This document shows positions 6,448 to 8,707 of a stretch of DNA of 8,707 nucleotides, one piece after another (position 1 is the first letter of the stretch; each line of letters starts with the position of its first letter). The notes beneath the pieces are model-generated. The model saw only the letters and a program-made list of their open reading frames with translations, was not told where the DNA came from and searched no databases. The position numbers and the translations under genes are program-made. Source of the stretch: Gemmatimonadota bacterium (GTDB lineage Bacteria; Gemmatimonadota; Gemmatimonadetes; Gemmatimonadales; GWC2-71-9); NCBI GenBank assembly GCA_003221085.1, contig QHUD01000130.1, positions 1 through 8,707 on the forward strand, given 5' to 3'.

Positions 6448-7083
6448 ATGGCGCCGCCGGTCATCACGATCACTCGGCAGTACGCCTCCGGCGGCTCGGA
6501 GGTCGCGCGCCTGGTGGCGGCGGCGCTCCGCTGGGACGTGATCGACAACGAGTTCGTGGACGAAGTCGCGCGACGGGCAGGGCTGCCCCCCGACGCCGTC
6601 GCCCAGCGGGAGGAGCGGGCTGCAGGACTGCTGGAGCGCCTGGCGCGCACGCTCGCGGCCGGGTCCCCGGAAATGTTCATCGCGACCGCCGGCGCCCCGC
6701 GCGTCGAGCCGGACGAGGCGGCGATCGTGCAGCTGACCGAGCGCGTGATCGCCGAGGCGGCGGCGCACGGCCGGATCGTCCTGGTGGGCCGGGGCGCTCA
6801 AGCGGTGCTTGCGCAGCGGCCCGACGCCATGCACGTCTACGTCGTCGCCGGGAAGCCTTGGCGCATGCAGCTCGCGGTGGAGCGCCTGGGAGTGAACCCG
6901 GCGGAGGGGGCGAAGGTCGTAGACGAAACCGACCGCCGGCGCGATCAGTACGTGAGGACCTACTACGGGCGGCATCGCCAGGACGCGGTGAACTACGACA
7001 TGGTGGTGAACACCGAGAAGCTGGGCATCGACGGCGCGGCGGCGCTGGTCGTGGCCGAAGCGCGCAGGAGGAGTTGGGGTTGA
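6448..7083 (+). CDS. Cytidylate kinase-like family protein (Cytidylate_kin2 type)
   Basis: This 211-residue protein has a nucleoside-monophosphate-kinase fold resembling the cytidylate kinase-like family, not housekeeping Cmk. ITITRQYASGGSEVARLVA (6-24) occupies the P-loop position but lacks the GK[ST] lysine, as is usual in this family. RIVLVGRGAQAVL (109-121), the lid-like DRRRDQYVRTYYGRH (162-176) and YDMVVNTEKLG (183-193) are further family landmarks. The substrate is not established; phosphorylation of a nucleotide or other small molecule, or a regulatory role, are both possible. The ATG lies 1 nt after the SPFH stop (TGA-G-ATG) and has no strong ribosome binding site of its own, so translational coupling to the SPFH gene is likely. 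It is cytoplasmic by sequence, with no signal or membrane segment. It converges on the MFS gene with a 16-bp gap. Confidence 0.82.
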   Translation: MAPPVITITRQYASGGSEVARLVAAALRWDVIDNEFVDEVARRAGLPPDAVAQREERAAGLLERLARTLAAGSPEMFIATAGAPRVEPDEAAIVQLTERVIAEAAAHGRIVLVGRGAQAVLAQRPDAMHVYVVAGKPWRMQLAVERLGVNPAEGAKVVDETDRRRDQYVRTYYGRHRQDAVNYDMVVNTEKLGIDGAAALVVAEARRRSWG

Positions 7084-7094
7084 GGGAACGGCGG

Positions 7095-7122
7095 CGGCGC
7101 TAGGCGGTCCTCCGCAGCGCCG
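7095..7122. terminator. Hairpin between convergent kinase-like and MFS genes
   Basis: CGGCGCT (7095-7101) pairs with AGCGCCG (7116-7122); inside, GCGG (7104-7107) pairs with CCGC (7112-7115) around a TCCT loop, with a 2-nt bulge. The 11-bp GC-rich structure covers the MFS stop codon and starts 12 bp after the kinase-like stop. No U-run follows on either strand, so it would act as a non-canonical bidirectional stop or a 3'-end protector, if it acts at all. Confidence 0.4.
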
Positions 7123-8299
7123 GCACCTGCCAGGCCGCCAGTGCCGTGGCGATGAAACAGCCGGCTCCGCCCAGGGCGATCGCGAAGGGCGCGCCCTTAT
7201 GCTCCGCGACGAGGCCCGCCTGGAACGCGCCGAGCGGCGCCATACCCACGAAGACGAACGCATAGAACGCCATCACCCGGCCCCGCAGCTCGTCGGGCAC
7301 GAGGGTCTGCAGCATGGTGTTGGCGAGCGCGGTGGTCACGATCATCGCGCAGCCGGCCAGGGCCAGCAGCGCCAGGGCCACACCGACAGAGCGCGCGTCC
7401 GCGAACAGCGCCAGCAGCACGCCGAACGCCGCGCCGCCGCCCAGCAGCGCCGCACCCTTGCGCACGCGCGGTCCTCTGACGGCGAGCCCCAGAGCGCCGA
7501 GCATGGCCCCGATCCCCACCGCCGCCATCAGGACTCCGTAGCCGCGCGCGTCGGTGTGCAGAACCTCCCGCGCCACTACCGGCATGAGCACGATGAACGG
7601 AAACCCCAGCACGCTGAACACCGCCACCAGCATCACGAGCACCCACACCCGCGCGTCGCCCCGGATGAACGCCACGCCCTGACGCACACCCTCCCAGGCC
7701 GTGGTCGGCATGGGGCGCGTCGCGAACGGCGGCAGCCGCATGGCGAGGAGCCCGGCGATCACGGCGAGGTAGCTCACGCCGTTCACGAAGAAGCACACAC
7801 CGACCCCAGCCGCGCCAATCAGCACGCCCGCGACGGCCGGGCCGACGATCCGCGCGGCGTTGAACATCGAGGAGTTCAGCGCGATCGCGGTCATGAGCTC
7901 TCCTTTCCCCACGAGTTCCGCGATGAACGCCTGGCGGGCGGGAATGTCGAACGCGTTGACCACGCCGAAGAACACCGCCAGGACCATCACCTGCCACGTC
8001 GTCACTCTACCCGTCCACACCAGGGCGGCCAGCGCCAGTGCTTCGAGCATCTGCAACGCCTGCGTCCACACGATGAGGCGACGCTTGTCCGCGCGGTCCG
8101 CCACGACGCCCGCGTACAGCGTGAACAGCAGCACACCCAGGGAGCGGAGCGCCTGGGTCAGGCCCACGGCGAAGGGCGAGTTGGTGATCTCGAGCACCAG
8201 CCACCCCAGCGCGACCGATTGCATCCAGGTCCCGATGAGCGAGATGCCCTGACCGAAGAGGAAGAGCCGGAAGTTGCGGTGGGACAGCGCTCCGTCCAT
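7100..8299 (-). CDS. MFS transporter, EntS/MFS_3-like exporter
   Basis: This 399-residue polytopic membrane protein of the major facilitator superfamily most resembles the MFS_3/enterobactin-exporter (EntS) branch, which expels siderophores, drugs or other small molecules by proton antiport. Visible landmarks are the N-terminal ALSHRNFRLFLFGQGISLIGTWM (5-26), motif A as GVVADRADKRRLI (64-76), FDIPARQAFIAELV (117-130) and RIVGPAVAGVL (150-160). A second hydrophobic half carries VLVMLVAVFSVLGFPF, and DELRGRVMAFYAF lies near the C-terminal end. Length and alternating hydrophobic segments fit 11-12 helices. The frame stays open to 8470, but the ATG at 8299 is chosen because it gives the normal MFS_3 N-terminus and avoids antisense overlap with the gene at 8345. 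The Shine-Dalgarno is weak. Substrate unknown. It is the only minus-strand gene among the plus-strand genes from 998 onward. Confidence 0.9.
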   Translation of the reverse strand: MDGALSHRNFRLFLFGQGISLIGTWMQSVALGWLVLEITNSPFAVGLTQALRSLGVLLFTLYAGVVADRADKRRLIVWTQALQMLEALALAALVWTGRVTTWQVMVLAVFFGVVNAFDIPARQAFIAELVGKGELMTAIALNSSMFNAARIVGPAVAGVLIGAAGVGVCFFVNGVSYLAVIAGLLAMRLPPFATRPMPTTAWEGVRQGVAFIRGDARVWVLVMLVAVFSVLGFPFIVLMPVVAREVLHTDARGYGVLMAAVGIGAMLGALGLAVRGPRVRKGAALLGGGAAFGVLLALFADARSVGVALALLALAGCAMIVTTALANTMLQTLVPDELRGRVMAFYAFVFVGMAPLGAFQAGLVAEHKGAPFAIALGGAGCFIATALAAWQVPALRRTA

Positions 8300-8344
8300 T
8301 GCGGGAAAGCTCGCCGCCGCCCGATATTTGGGGTAGGGAGCCCG
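8300..8344. promoter_or_regulatory. 45-bp divergent promoter region (MFS gene / VWA-partner gene)
   Basis: The only AT-rich core is CGATATTTG (8322-8330). On the plus strand GATATT (8323-8328) can serve as a -10 box; on the minus strand the same bases read AAATAT. The two promoters would therefore overlap and could exclude one another. For the plus-strand gene, AGGGAG (8335-8340) is a good ribosome binding site 4 nt before its ATG. No clear -35 boxes are seen, and they would fall inside the neighbouring coding sequences. Confidence 0.4.
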
Positions 8345-8707
8345 ATGAAATACACGACGTACAGCCGCTACCTCCCCGAGCTGGCCGACACGGTAAACCT
8401 CCAGGCCCTGCTCGATCAGCTCGCCGACTTCCTCCTCCAGTCGGGCTTCGCCGGAGGCGCGTACTCCCATCCGTTCTGGGGCGAGTTCGGCGAGGAAGAA
8501 TCCGATCGCTCGCTCGATGCCCTGCGGCAGGCGATCCTCCAGGCGCTCATGGACTCGGGCCAGCTCACGCCCGAGATGCTCAAGCTGTTGCGCGGCGAAT
8601 CGACCGGCGACGCGGCCCGCGACGCCGACCTCGAGCGGCAGGTGGGGGAGCTGCTCGACAAGATCGTCCAGAAGCTGATCGACGAGGGCTACCTGAACGT
8701 CACCGAG
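8345..8707 (+). CDS. N-terminus of probable VWA-domain partner of the AAA+ ATPase (3'-partial)
   Basis: The frame is open from the ATG at 8345 to the window edge (121 codons, no stop), with AGGGAG 4 nt upstream. The start MKYTTYSRYLPELADTVNL followed by LLDQLADFLLQSGF resembles the N-termini of long VWA-domain proteins of the Rv0959 type, which open with an aromatic/basic R-Y-S-R-Y-like stretch and are encoded beside Rv0958-type ATPases. What follows is helical and acidic: FWGEFGEEESD (44-54), then QAILQALMDSGQLTPEMLKLL (62-82) and a predicted helix at 92-117. The VWA domain and its metal-binding DxSxS motif would lie beyond the right edge, so the assignment rests on the N-terminus and on the AAA+ gene at 3999. 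It is probably cytoplasmic; no signal or membrane segment is seen. Confidence 0.65.
   Translation, partial: MKYTTYSRYLPELADTVNLQALLDQLADFLLQSGFAGGAYSHPFWGEFGEEESDRSLDALRQAILQALMDSGQLTPEMLKLLRGESTGDAARDADLERQVGELLDKIVQKLIDEGYLNVTE

Noticed and set aside
5676..6680. Minus-strand 334-codon open frame
   Set aside because: It covers the SPFH and kinase-like genes antisense; its composition reflects the complement of real codons and it has no domain.
6448..7083. Housekeeping cytidylate kinase Cmk
   Set aside because: The P-loop lysine motif of Cmk is absent and the landmarks fit the separate cytidylate kinase-like family.
8300..8470. 57-residue N-terminal extension of the MFS protein
   Set aside because: It would overlap the VWA-partner gene antisense, is hydrophilic, and lies before the normal MFS_3 N-terminus that begins at 8299.

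Overview
The window is strongly GC-rich (by eye, with G/C-dominated third codon positions), densely coding, and carries no rRNA, tRNA, insertion sequence or CRISPR. The gene set is a Tat-like GH38 family glycosidase, a ChlI/MoxR-like AAA+ ATPase with its VWA-type partner, a prohibitin-like SPFH protein and a cytidylate kinase-like protein. Two genes lack a Shine-Dalgarno sequence and have promoter-like hexamers right before the ATG. Together this suggests a soil or sediment bacterium such as a Gemmatimonadota member. That taxonomic guess is inference only.

Left part (1-997): the 3' two thirds of a 3-beta-HSD/NAD-dependent epimerase-like gene, entering from the left edge and interrupted by a frameshift near 251-263. 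It converges on a 72-residue Met/His-repeat lipoprotein gene on the minus strand. A hairpin with a U-rich tail (minus-strand sense) separates the two 3' ends. A 111-bp divergent region with direct and inverted repeats separates the lipoprotein gene from the next plus-strand gene.

Middle part (998-7083): four plus-strand genes in a tight row. They are a 996-residue GH38 alpha-mannosidase-like enzyme, a 491-residue AAA+ ATPase of the mycobacterial Rv0958 type, a 305-residue SPFH/prohibitin-like membrane protein, and a 211-residue cytidylate kinase-like protein that starts 1 nt after the SPFH stop codon. The ATPase probably has its own promoter, because a TTTACA / TTAACT pair sits at the very end of the GH38 gene.

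Right part (7084-8707): a 399-residue MFS exporter on the minus strand converges on the kinase gene over a stable hairpin. A 45-bp divergent gap then leads to the N-terminal 121 residues of a plus-strand protein that runs off the right edge. Its start resembles the VWA-domain partner (Rv0959 type) of the AAA+ ATPase.

The main systems-level point is that an AAA+/VWA chaperone-like pair seems to be present but split, with an SPFH membrane scaffold, a kinase-fold protein lacking a P-loop lysine, and an inverted exporter between its two halves. The other notable items are the metal-ligand-like repeat lipoprotein, the frameshifted epimerase, and two G8 tracts in the GH38 gene, one of them at the catalytic histidine motif.
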